From an uncultured Actinomycetes bacterium (GTDB taxonomy: Bacteria > Actinomycetota > Acidimicrobiia > Acidimicrobiales > RAAP-2): DNA of 64,000 nucleotides. Of the stretch, positions 8,644-16,263 are shown in pieces. The notes beneath the pieces were generated by a model. The model was given only the letters and a program-made list of their open reading frames with translations. It did no database searches and had not been told where the DNA came from. Location: positions 1 through 64,000 of the forward strand of contig CAIQGE010000008.1 in the NCBI GenBank assembly GCA_903871335.1, written 5' to 3'. Positions within the stretch are counted from its first letter, which is position 1. Each line of letters opens with the position of its first letter. A program made the position numbers and the translations under genes.

Positions 8644-10178
8644 TGAGTGACTCGACGGTGCCCGTCATGCCACGCAACGTCGTGGTGGTGCTGCTCGATT
8701 CATTGAATCGACACCTCATTGGTCCCTACGGCGGCGAGGAATTCGCGACGCCGAACCTCGACCGCTTCGCGGCACGCTCGACCGTCTTTACGAACCACCA
8801 CACCGGCTCGCTGCCGTGTATGCCCGCGCGCCACGACATTCTCTGTGGAGCCATTGATTTCCTGTGGCGTCCGTGGGGTTCGATTGAAGTGTGGGAGGAC
8901 GCGATCACGTACGCGCTCCGTGGCGCGGGCGTGGTCACCCAATTGGTCACCGATCATCCTCACCTCTTTGAGGCCGGCGGGGAGAACTACCACACTGATT
9001 TCTCCGCGTGGGAGTACGTGCGCGGGCACGAGGACGATCCTTGGAAGACGCGTCTTGATCCGTCGTGGTTCGGGTCCCCGGCCCTCCCCGCCGCGTCGGC
9101 ACCGATTCACCGTGGTTACGACACGTCGCGCACCTACTTCAAAGAGGAGGGGGATTTTCCCGGTCCTCGAACGATGGTCGAAGCGGCCCGCTGGCTGCGT
9201 GACAACGCGGGGCATCACGACCGCTTCTTCTTGTTCGTCGACGAATTCGATCCCCACGAACCCTTCGACACCCCCGAACCGTGGGCGTCGATGTACGACG
9301 ACGACTGGTCGGGGCCGCGAGTCATTTGGCCCCCGTACACCGCGGCGGACGGACCGAATGTTCCCGATGAACGCACGGGTCGACACATTCGGGCGAACTA
9401 CGGCGCGAAAGTGTCGATGATCGACCACTGGTTTGGGCGAGTACTCGACGTGCTCGACGACAAGAAGCTCTGGGAGGACACCGCGGTCTTCGTGCTGACC
9501 GATCACGGTCACTACCTGGGTGATCGCGGGGGTATCTGGGGCAAACCCGGTGTGCCCATCTACCGAGAGATGGGACAGATTCCCTTGGTGGTCGCGTGGC
9601 CGGGCGTGACGCCGGGTCTCAACGACGTGCTCTCCACGTCCGTTGACGTGCACGCGACCCTGCGAGAGATTTTTGACGTCACCGCTGAGCACCGCACGCA
9701 CGGCCATTCGCTCGTCGGTGAGATCACGGGCGGTGCTCCGAGTTCGCGGGATCACCTCCTGACAGGAATCTGGGGACGCGAGGTCGTCTACGTCGATCGC
9801 GAGCGGCGCTACGCCCGTACTCCCGTGACGTCGAACCGACCCTTGTCGATGTTCTCGAATCGGTGGTCGACGATGCCCATCCACGCGTACCCGCAGATTC
9901 GACTGCCTCGTCCCGACGATCGGGCCTACCTCGACCACATGCCCGGATCGTCGGTGCCAGTGATTCGCCAACCCTTCGACGACAATGATCCGGTGCCGTT
10001 TTGGGCGCGGATGGGGAGTTTCACGGGCGACGTCTACTTCCGTCGCGACGACGATCCGAATGAAGAGGTCAATCGACTCGATCTCGTCCGCGCCGACGGC
10101 GCGGACGAGGCATTGCGCGAAGCCCTCGTGGCGATGGAAGCACCGACCGAACAGTTGGTGCGACTCGGTCTGACCTAG
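8643..10178 (+). CDS. Type I sulfatase of the alkaline-phosphatase superfamily
   Basis: A 511-residue protein with the sulfatase layout. It has the first metal Asp pair in VVVVLLDSLN near residues 14-21 and C59 in CMPAR, which fits the C-x-P-x-R signature that formylglycine-generating enzyme converts to the catalytic formylglycine. It also has FLFVDEFDPHEPF around 190 and the second metal motif VLTDHGHYLGDRGG around 280-295. No signal peptide is visible, so it is cytoplasmic. It should hydrolyse sulfate esters (or related phosphonates) of an unknown molecule. It is coupled to the upstream F420-type oxidoreductase, suggesting catabolism of a sulfated compound. The stop overlaps the convergent DsbA-like gene in a CTAG palindrome. 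Confidence 0.87.
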   Translation: MSDSTVPVMPRNVVVVLLDSLNRHLIGPYGGEEFATPNLDRFAARSTVFTNHHTGSLPCMPARHDILCGAIDFLWRPWGSIEVWEDAITYALRGAGVVTQLVTDHPHLFEAGGENYHTDFSAWEYVRGHEDDPWKTRLDPSWFGSPALPAASAPIHRGYDTSRTYFKEEGDFPGPRTMVEAARWLRDNAGHHDRFFLFVDEFDPHEPFDTPEPWASMYDDDWSGPRVIWPPYTAADGPNVPDERTGRHIRANYGAKVSMIDHWFGRVLDVLDDKKLWEDTAVFVLTDHGHYLGDRGGIWGKPGVPIYREMGQIPLVVAWPGVTPGLNDVLSTSVDVHATLREIFDVTAEHRTHGHSLVGEITGGAPSSRDHLLTGIWGREVVYVDRERRYARTPVTSNRPLSMFSNRWSTMPIHAYPQIRLPRPDDRAYLDHMPGSSVPVIRQPFDDNDPVPFWARMGSFTGDVYFRRDDDPNEEVNRLDLVRADGADEALREALVAMEAPTEQLVRLGLT

Positions 10179-10774
10179 GCGGGCAGGCGAGTGTGTTTGA
10201 ACTCGTTGAGGGCGGGTTGCTCGGCCATCATCGTCACCAGTGACGTGATCAACGTCGTCGACGCCGACGCGTCTCCGGTGGGCGGGGTCATGTAGCGAAC
10301 GAAAGTCGCGTCGTTGTTGACGACGAAGGTCGGAACCCCGAAGGCGTCGTACACACTCATGGCCCGGTAGCTATCTCCAATGACCGCGTGGGGTCGGCGC
10401 GAGGCGACGTCGGCGAATACGGCGTCGAGATCGACGCCGAACGGGGCGAGAACACTCGCAATCTCATCATTCGTGACGAGTCGCACGCCGTCAACGTGAC
10501 GCGCTCGAAAGAGGGCGTCGTGCGCCGCGAGGAAATGCTCAGGCTGTTGATCGCGCACCGAGACACCCACGGCCAACGAGAGCAGCTCGGCGTCCTTGCG
10601 CTCGTCATCCCACACGTCGGGATCGGCGTCGTCCTTGTAGCCCTGACTCAACGTCCACGGCACGAAGGTGACGTCAAATGGTGCGCCCGCCTGCAGGGCG
10701 AGGACGACGTGTTGATGAATGATGTTGGCAAAGGGGCACCGGTAATCGAAGCTGAGGGAGAAGGTGGTGGTCAC
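10175..10774 (-). CDS. DsbA-family thioredoxin-fold protein (single-cysteine CPFA type)
   Basis: A 199-residue protein starting with FSLSFDYRCPFAN, the first strand and active-site loop of the DsbA/FrnE/HCCA-isomerase group. The loop holds one Cys (C-P-F-A), not a CxxC pair, so disulfide exchange of the usual kind is unlikely. The cis-proline loop GVPTFVVNN is present around residue 145. Members in actinobacteria include mycothiol-dependent reductases and isomerases; that is the best guess. GTG 10774 is preceded six bases upstream by TAGGCT on the same strand, so it is probably leaderless. It ends convergently on the sulfatase. Confidence 0.8.
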   Translation of the reverse strand: MTTTFSLSFDYRCPFANIIHQHVVLALQAGAPFDVTFVPWTLSQGYKDDADPDVWDDERKDAELLSLAVGVSVRDQQPEHFLAAHDALFRARHVDGVRLVTNDEIASVLAPFGVDLDAVFADVASRRPHAVIGDSYRAMSVYDAFGVPTFVVNNDATFVRYMTPPTGDASASTTLITSLVTMMAEQPALNEFKHTRLPA

Positions 10775-10783
10775 ACCAAAAGC

Positions 10784-11587
10784 CTACGGGCGGCGAGGAT
10801 TGCTCGGCACCGGCACACCATCGGCACGACACAGTTCCGTGTACGCACAAAAGCGACACGCGTTGGTGCTCGGCGTGGCGGGAAAATGGCCGTCGTCGTA
10901 AAAGCGCTTGATCTTCCCCCAGGCGTCGACCGCGGACTTTCGTCGGGCCCGCAGAACCGGACCGGTGACCTCGCGCTCGACCGACTCACCGTGCGTGACG
11001 TAGAGCAGTCGAATACGCCGTGGTCGTTCGCCGAAGTGTTCCTCGCATAACGCGGCGTAGAGCTCCGCATTGGCGAAAGTCTTAGAGTCGTACTGGCGAT
11101 TCGGCAACGCGCCGGTCTTGTAGTCGACGATGACCAGGGATCCGTCGTCGTCGCGGTCCAGTCGGTCGAGGATTCCGAGAATGGGCACGCCATCCACCGT
11201 CGCGGTGAGCCGCATCTCGACGCCCTCGCTGGTCACGGTGCGGGGATCCTCCATGGCGAAGTAACGAGTGATGATGCGGTCGGTTTCGGCGAGGAGACGT
11301 GACCGCACTTCAGTAGTCAGGCCAATTTCACTCACGAGTGGCTCAACGAGAACCTCGGTCTCGGCGGCGGGAACAAATTCGCGCGCGGCCGTGTCCGTGC
11401 GCTCAGCCGGCGGCAACGCAAAAAGTCGTTCGAATACGTAGTGGACGAACGTACCCTTGGCCGTCGCGTAGGTCGCCGGTTGACGTCGCCGCTCGATGGA
11501 CGCGTGTTGAAAGCGTCGCGGACAACTTTGAAAGTCTTGGAGACGCGACGGGGAGAGAGCCTGGGGGAGAGGTTGTTCGAACGGCAC
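10784..11587 (-). CDS. RecB-family PD-(D/E)XK exonuclease with a 4-Cys Fe-S motif
   Basis: A 267-residue stand-alone nuclease of the RecB/AddB/Cas4 type. The catalytic core is GILDRLDRDD followed by LVIVDYKTG (Asp, Asp-x-Lys). One cysteine near the N-terminus (C22 in QSCPRR) and three near the C-terminus (C244, C247, C253) match the split four-Cys [4Fe-4S] arrangement that locks the two ends of this fold together. It probably acts in DNA repair on single-stranded ends. No cas genes or CRISPR repeats are nearby, so a CRISPR role is not supported. GTG 11587 has TAGGTT six bases upstream (leaderless pattern). Confidence 0.88.
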   Translation of the reverse strand: MPFEQPLPQALSPSRLQDFQSCPRRFQHASIERRRQPATYATAKGTFVHYVFERLFALPPAERTDTAAREFVPAAETEVLVEPLVSEIGLTTEVRSRLLAETDRIITRYFAMEDPRTVTSEGVEMRLTATVDGVPILGILDRLDRDDDGSLVIVDYKTGALPNRQYDSKTFANAELYAALCEEHFGERPRRIRLLYVTHGESVEREVTGPVLRARRKSAVDAWGKIKRFYDDGHFPATPSTNACRFCAYTELCRADGVPVPSNPRRP

Positions 11588-11652
11588 GCGATCAACCTAG
11601 GTCGACTCTGTGACGCGCGCGCCCGGGGCAGGGAAACGACTAAACAAGTGCC

Positions 11653-11964
11653 GTGGCGAAGTCGCGAGGAAAAGAAATTGAGCGCCGCGGCAACCTGTTG
11701 CGTCAAGCGCGTTGGGCGGGTCTCTCCGCCGGCGATCCGGTGATCATCAATCTCGAAAAAGAGCGTCGCGCCACGTACGTCTTTGTCGCCCACGTAGAGA
11801 ACATGGCCACCGGCGAAACCTGGGTCGAGGTTCGCGGTGGTCGCAAGGGCGAACAGAAGGACCGCTCGTTTCGCCCGGACGTGATTTTCCCAGCGACCGC
11901 CCGCCGTGGCTCAAAGATCGTGGGTCCTTCATTCGCAGAAGCTCCACAGCTGCCCCTGCGGTGA
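11653..11964 (+). CDS. Small basic conserved-type hypothetical protein
   Basis: A 103-residue Arg/Lys-rich protein starting at GTG 11653 (MAKSRGKEIERRGNLLRQAR...). It has no membrane segment or cysteine. The middle (residues about 25-70) alternates polar and hydrophobic residues and reads like a small beta domain (VIINLEKERRATYVFVAHV). It is divergent from the RecB-like nuclease with 65 bases between starts. I do not recognise the family. The basic charge would allow nucleic-acid binding, but nothing in the sequence proves it. Codon use and frame bias fit a real gene. Confidence 0.6.
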   Translation: MAKSRGKEIERRGNLLRQARWAGLSAGDPVIINLEKERRATYVFVAHVENMATGETWVEVRGGRKGEQKDRSFRPDVIFPATARRGSKIVGPSFAEAPQLPLR

Positions 11965-12019
11965 CGCGCGGTTGAGAGGACCCGCTAATGTCCGCACTAG
12001 TCCGATGACAGGAGGGGTC

Positions 12020-13288
12020 ATGCGTGCGTATCGATGGGTAGCAGCAGTAGCGGGGGCGTCCATGATGACGGGTGCGCTCGCCGCGGGAGCGGGAGCGGGA
12101 GCGTCGACGTCGAACACGGGGGTGCTCCACGGCGACACCTACGTCAAGGTCGCCAAGGTGACCAACGCGAGTTTTGAAAAGTCGGGACCATACGGGGTGG
12201 GTGAGTATTCCCTGCCTCTGAGTGTGACCGACGCCAACGGTACGACCTACGCGACGACCATGGACGTGTGGTACCCCGCCGTCAAGGGTGCGGGCGCGGC
12301 GGTCAAGTACAACGTGGGTCAATGGCTGCCCGCGGCGTTGCAACCATTGCTCAACAAGAACAAGACGACCAAAGCCGAGGCCGCCAAGGCGACCTACGTC
12401 GAAGCCGCACAGAGTGGATTAAAGGTCGCGTCCGGCACTTTCCCCCTCGCGGTCTTCGCGCATGGTTACGCAGGCTTCCGTGATCAGTCGACGTACCTGA
12501 CGACACACCTGGCGAGTTGGGGTTTCGTGGTGGTCGCCACCGACGGCGTGCAGTATGACCTCACGTCCGTCATCAATCAAAGTTTTCTCTCACTGAAGCC
12601 CGTCTCCAGTGATCCCAACGCCGATGTGGCCGACATGAGGGCGGAAGTCGCGGCAATGGGCTCGACCGGCATCGGTCTCGTTCAAGGTCACGTGGACGCC
12701 AACAACGTGATCGCCTTCGGCCACTCGGCCGGCGGCAGCGCCGTGGAGAAGCTCGCGAGTTACGAAACGGTCAATGGTGGTGCGACCCCGTACCTCAAGG
12801 GCTGGATCGGACTCGCCGGCGCGTCGATCAGCGGCATCGGCGGATCACTCGTGGCGCCTTACAACGTGGTGCCCACCATTCCCGGAGTGATCGTGGGTGG
12901 CGGACAGGATCACGTGGTCCCGATGACGGGACTCAAGACGGCATACGGACAGCTCACGGCGTCTCGTCGGATCATCGAACTCACCAACGTCGGACACCAG
13001 GAGTTCAGCGACCTGTGCGCCATTAACCAGGGCCACGGTGGCCTCGTGACGATCGCCGACGCGCTCGGCGTCACGTTGAACGCCACGCTCAAGACTCTGG
13101 CGACTGACGGGTGCTTCACCAAGTCGGGCAAGGTCTACAACGTCGCGACCGATTGGCCGATCGTGAACCAGATCGTCACGGCCGCCGCTCGTGCGGACCT
13201 GGGCTTTGACACGTCGACGGCGGGTCTCGACAATCTGCAAACGGCGCACAAGTCGGAAGTAAATCTCGACACCACGTCATCTCTGTAG
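12020..13288 (+). CDS. Exported alpha/beta hydrolase (PAF-acetylhydrolase / chlorophyllase-like)
   Basis: A 422-residue protein with an N-terminal signal peptide: a charged MRAYR start, a hydrophobic Ala/Gly-rich helix, and a likely cut near residue 30. The mature part is an alpha/beta hydrolase. LAVFAHGYAGFRDQ gives the oxyanion region, the nucleophile elbow is GHSAGGS (about residue 236), GGGQDHVVP near 295 supplies the acidic residue, and NVGHQEF the histidine. Such enzymes cleave esters or lipids outside the cell. ATG 12020 follows an AGGAGGGG site nine bases upstream; the longer frame would run over the preceding gene. A second hydrolase gene follows after two bases. Confidence 0.83.
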   Translation: MRAYRWVAAVAGASMMTGALAAGAGAGASTSNTGVLHGDTYVKVAKVTNASFEKSGPYGVGEYSLPLSVTDANGTTYATTMDVWYPAVKGAGAAVKYNVGQWLPAALQPLLNKNKTTKAEAAKATYVEAAQSGLKVASGTFPLAVFAHGYAGFRDQSTYLTTHLASWGFVVVATDGVQYDLTSVINQSFLSLKPVSSDPNADVADMRAEVAAMGSTGIGLVQGHVDANNVIAFGHSAGGSAVEKLASYETVNGGATPYLKGWIGLAGASISGIGGSLVAPYNVVPTIPGVIVGGGQDHVVPMTGLKTAYGQLTASRRIIELTNVGHQEFSDLCAINQGHGGLVTIADALGVTLNATLKTLATDGCFTKSGKVYNVATDWPIVNQIVTAAARADLGFDTSTAGLDNLQTAHKSEVNLDTTSSL

Positions 13289-13290
13289 GA

Positions 13291-14091
13291 GTGCCGCTTC
13301 TCGATCGTGGTGACGTAGAGCTCTACTACGAGCTGCGCGGTACCGGGCCACGCCTGTTGTTCTTCAACGGCAGCGGCGCCACGATCGAGGGCAGCAGTCT
13401 TCTGCTGGACATCCTGGCGAAAGATTTCGAGGTTCTCGTTCACGACCAACGCGGACTCGGTCGCACGGGACTGCCGTCAACACCCCCGAGCAACTTGGCA
13501 CCGTACGCGACGGACGCCGCGGCTCTCCTCGACGCCGTGGGCTGGACCGACGCTCTGGTGTGCGGCATCAGCTTTGGCGGCATGGTGGCTCAGGAATTCG
13601 CGGTCACGTATCCCGACCGAGTGCGCAGGTTGGCCCTGCTGTGCACGTCGGCCGGCGGTGCGGGGGGTTCGTCCTATCCGCTCCACACGTTGGAGGATAT
13701 TGAACCGACGGAACGTGCTCGCATTTCCCTGCACAACCTCGATACGCGCTTCGACGACACGTGGCTCGCCGAGCACCCGTCGGACCGCATGCTCGTAGAC
13801 TTCACGATGAGTCGCGCTTCCTCACCACCGAGCGATGTCGTGCGCGAAGGGGAGCGTTACCAGCTCGCGGCGCGCGCCACCCACGACGTGTGGGATCGCT
13901 TGGTGAACGTGACGGCACCAACTCTGATTGCCGCCGGACGATTCGACGGACTCGCGCCGGTTGCGAACAGCGAGGCGATCCACCAGAGGATTCCTGGAAG
14001 TTCCCTGCGGTTCTACGACGGTGGTCACTTGTTCGTCGCTCAGGATCCGGCCGCATTGCGCGATGTGGTGTCGTTCCTGAAAAACAACTGA
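13291..14091 (+). CDS. Alpha/beta-fold hydrolase
   Basis: A 266-residue cytoplasmic alpha/beta hydrolase, two bases after the exported hydrolase and so in one operon with it. The triad is visible: nucleophile Ser in CGISFGGMV, Asp in AAGRFDGLAP and His in YDGGHLF near the C-terminus; VHDQRGLGRTG is the strand-4 loop. The size and order resemble 3-oxoadipate enol-lactonase or simple esterases of this fold, but the substrate cannot be assigned. GTG 13291 is the first start after the upstream stop and keeps the first strand complete. Confidence 0.85.
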   Translation: MPLLDRGDVELYYELRGTGPRLLFFNGSGATIEGSSLLLDILAKDFEVLVHDQRGLGRTGLPSTPPSNLAPYATDAAALLDAVGWTDALVCGISFGGMVAQEFAVTYPDRVRRLALLCTSAGGAGGSSYPLHTLEDIEPTERARISLHNLDTRFDDTWLAEHPSDRMLVDFTMSRASSPPSDVVREGERYQLAARATHDVWDRLVNVTAPTLIAAGRFDGLAPVANSEAIHQRIPGSSLRFYDGGHLFVAQDPAALRDVVSFLKNN

Positions 14092-14191
14092 ACGTGCGTG
14101 GCGCGTTGACCCAACAGATCGCCAGGGTGACTACTTCGTGGCGTTCGCTGCTTGGTACAGTTTCTCGTACGGTCACGGGAAGGAGACAGGC

Positions 14192-14644
14192 ATGGCGCGA
14201 GGAAGTAGCAATGGCATTCTCTCGTGGTGCCTGACGGCCGCGAGTGCGCTATTCGTCACGGTCTGCGTGGTGCACGTCGTCGGTGCGCATACGTCATCCA
14301 CGGCGGCGAGTGGCTCCTTCGTCGCGTCGACCCACTCCACGACTCCGGTATCTCACGCCCACGCACCCGGCGCGGACCACCACGTTCGCTCGCAGGCGGC
14401 GGGCACATTCACCGTTCGCTCGCAGGCGGCGGGCACATTCACGACGACGCCACCTTCGGAGTCGCCACGAGAGGATGTCGGTTCACCGACCTTGACCACC
14501 GAGCCGGTGACGCCCACGACGACTGCCACCACGACGACCACCACGACGACGCCCGTCACGACGACGACGGTTCCACCCATCACGATTCCCTTGCCTCCGG
14601 GTGGAGATGAAGGTGGCAATCACGGCGGCCGCGGCGACGATTAA
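14192..14644 (+). CDS. Small Thr/Pro-rich exported or membrane-tethered protein
   Basis: A 150-residue protein of unknown family. One hydrophobic helix near the N-terminus (about residues 10-32, LSWCLTAASALFVTVCVVHV) acts as a signal or anchor. The rest is low-complexity: Ser/His/Ala-rich, two copies of VRSQAAGTFT, then a Thr-rich run with PTTT and TTTPVTTTTVPP, ending in a Gly/Asp-rich tail. Such regions usually act as extended, often glycosylated wall spacers. ATG 14192 is preceded by AAGGAG; the longer frame starting at 14138 lacks a ribosome site. It is followed by a tRNA gene on the other strand. Confidence 0.65.
   Translation: MARGSSNGILSWCLTAASALFVTVCVVHVVGAHTSSTAASGSFVASTHSTTPVSHAHAPGADHHVRSQAAGTFTVRSQAAGTFTTTPPSESPREDVGSPTLTTEPVTPTTTATTTTTTTTPVTTTTVPPITIPLPPGGDEGGNHGGRGDD
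14383..14442 (+). repeat. Perfect 30-bp tandem repeat, two copies
   Basis: Copies at 14383-14412 and 14413-14442 are identical, starting CGTTCGCTCGCAGG. The period is a multiple of three, so it adds ten residues (VRSQAAGTFT) in frame. Exact identity points to recent duplication by slippage; copy number may differ among strains. Confidence 0.9.
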
Positions 14645-14708
14645 AGGTCCGCCCCGCGTGCGACGTGGCCGGTACATTCGGGTGTCGTCGATGACGAACC
14701 TCGCAGAG

Positions 14709-14780
<72 letters not shown>

Positions 14781-14853
14781 AAGCACCTACATTACTGTCC
14801 GCGACGACCCTGGTTATCGTCCGCGTCGTGACGATATCGCCGCCGCGGCGCAA

Positions 14854-14859
14854 TAGCGT
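14854..14859 (+). promoter_or_regulatory. TAGCGT -10-like element of the hemoglobin gene
   Basis: TAGCGT ends six bases before ATG 14866, with no ribosome binding site in between other than a G run. This is the leaderless pattern repeated across the window. Confidence 0.55.
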
Positions 14860-14865
14860 GGGGGT

Positions 14866-15243
14866 ATGGACGAAACGACCTTGTACGAACGGGTCGGAGG
14901 ACAACCTTTTTTTGACGAGCTCGTCGCGGCGTTTTATGCCGGCGTGATGACCGACGAACTCTTGGCCCCGATGTACCAGGAAGATCTCGACGCCGCACAG
15001 CGACACCTCGCCCTCTTCCTCGCGCAGTATTGGGGCGGACCGCCCACCTACATGGACGAACGCGGACATCCTCGACTGCGCATGCGACACGCGCCGTTCC
15101 GGATCACGAAACGTGCTCGCGACGCGTGGTTGGTGCACATGCGCGCCGCTCTGGCGAGCATGGGCGAGCGTCTCAGCGACGAGGACAGGTTCGAATTCGA
15201 CGCGTACCTCGAGATGGCGGCGAAGTCTCTCCGCAACGTCTAG
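14866..15243 (+). CDS. glbO: Group II truncated hemoglobin (TrHbO-type)
   Basis: A 125-residue heme protein. It has the short GGQPFFDELVAAFY start of the 2-on-2 globin fold, the proximal histidine H75 in RMRHAPFRI, and W88 (ARDAWLVHM), the G8 tryptophan that marks group II. Tyr residues in the B helix and CD region (Y24, Y55) fit the oxygen-binding pocket. TrHbO proteins bind O2 and peroxide and are linked to respiration and redox protection in actinobacteria. The stop overlaps the convergent RDD gene in CTAG. Confidence 0.95.
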   Translation: MDETTLYERVGGQPFFDELVAAFYAGVMTDELLAPMYQEDLDAAQRHLALFLAQYWGGPPTYMDERGHPRLRMRHAPFRITKRARDAWLVHMRAALASMGERLSDEDRFEFDAYLEMAAKSLRNV

Positions 15244-16250
15244 TGACGCGGTTCGAGCCAGCGCAGGCGCGCGGCCTGCGCGTCCCAGTCGTAGAGGACA
15301 CAGGTGTCAGCGGCGTGGTCGTGCCAGGTGCGTCGATCGGGGCGCAGCACCAGGCCGAGGAGACCCAGCCCCAGCAACCCAATGGAAAACGGCAGCACGA
15401 TGGTGCGACGCGCGGCGTGTCGTTGCGTGACGCGCTCGGCGTTGGTGCGCACGACGCGGATACCGACAAAAGCCATGCCGATGGTGCGTCCTCCGAGGGA
15501 CCACTGAAACTGAAAGTAGAAGAAGAAAAAGGGAATCGCGAAGAGGGCCGTGAGCCAGTGGTGGTGAAACAGGTCGGGCGGTCGTGAGAGGAAGAGGGAA
15601 ATCGTCGCCTGGGTTGCTCCCACACCGAGAAGGAATAAGGCCCACGCCGCGAAGCCGTCGATGACCATGGCGAACAAACGCGAAATGGCGCCGGCGTAAT
15701 GTCCCTGACGGTTGTCGGGCCCCGTCTTGCCCGCCTGATCGTCCGCGGTGGGAACGGGACCTTTGGGGGCGTTCGGGAATCGTTGGCGCCGCCGCGTGAG
15801 TCGGTCGAAGATGTCGTCTAGTGATACTGCTTGACGGCGGAGGAGATCCAGAAATTCCGTTAGGACACCCGACGTGGACCGCGCAATGATGGACGAAATT
15901 TCGGTGCGCTCGAGAAGCTGGTCGATGTCCAATCGATCGGCAATGGCGTTGACGTCGAGTCGATCGGCGATCGCATTCACGTCCAGTCGAGCGACGAGTT
16001 CGTCGAGGTCAACTCGAGCCACGATGTCATCCACGTTGACCCGCGCCACGATGTCGTCGACGTTCACGCGAGCGACCACCTGATCGACATCGACGCGTTC
16101 CATGACACGATTGACGTCGACACGTTCAATGATGTCGTTGACGTCCACCCGCTTGACAATGGCGTCGACGTCAATGGCTTCGACGATTTTGGCCACGACT
16201 GCTTCGGCGACCGCTTGAGGCAGTCGTTCGAAAGGGTTGCGAGGCGTCAC
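15240..16250 (-). CDS. RDD-family membrane protein with eleven nine-residue N-terminal repeats
   Basis: A 336-residue protein in two parts. Residues about 26-124 are eleven tandem units of nine residues of the form VDVNDIVAR, each with alternating hydrophobic and Asp/Asn positions and an Arg at the end. A linker with LTEFLDLLRRQAVSLDD follows. Residues about 190-325 form the RDD domain, with GAISRLFAMVIDGF (the conserved first helix with Arg and Asp), two to three more hydrophobic helices, and GGRTIGMAFVGIRVV. RDD proteins are thought to carry ions or small molecules. The GTG at 16250 lies 13 bases after the adhesin gene's stop, so the two may share a transcript. Longer starts run into that gene. 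Confidence 0.85.
   Translation of the reverse strand: MTPRNPFERLPQAVAEAVVAKIVEAIDVDAIVKRVDVNDIIERVDVNRVMERVDVDQVVARVNVDDIVARVNVDDIVARVDLDELVARLDVNAIADRLDVNAIADRLDIDQLLERTEISSIIARSTSGVLTEFLDLLRRQAVSLDDIFDRLTRRRQRFPNAPKGPVPTADDQAGKTGPDNRQGHYAGAISRLFAMVIDGFAAWALFLLGVGATQATISLFLSRPPDLFHHHWLTALFAIPFFFFYFQFQWSLGGRTIGMAFVGIRVVRTNAERVTQRHAARRTIVLPFSIGLLGLGLLGLVLRPDRRTWHDHAADTCVLYDWDAQAARLRWLEPRH
15876..16175 (-). repeat. Degenerate 27-bp tandem repeat coding eleven 9-residue units
   Basis: Eleven in-frame units of 27 bases encode IDVDAIVKR, VDVNDIIER, VDVNRVMER, VDVDQVVAR, VNVDDIVAR (twice), VDLDELVAR, LDVNAIADR (twice), LDIDQLLER and TEISSIIAR. The DNA is diverged, with different codons in neighbouring units, so the repeat is kept by protein-level selection rather than by recent slippage. 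Confidence 0.9.
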
Positions 16251-16263
16251 GCCCCCAGCGTAA

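Noticed and set aside
8700-9971. Long open frame on the minus strand across the sulfatase
   Set aside because: It lies wholly antisense to a gene with clear catalytic motifs; its translation is Arg/Val/His-rich without any domain, as expected for the shadow of a high-GC gene.
10784-11587. Cas4 of a CRISPR system
   Set aside because: The fold and Cys pattern are shared by RecB-family nucleases generally; no cas genes or repeats are nearby.
15876-16175. CRISPR array
   Set aside because: Units are 27 bases without spacers, diverged, and in frame within a protein gene.
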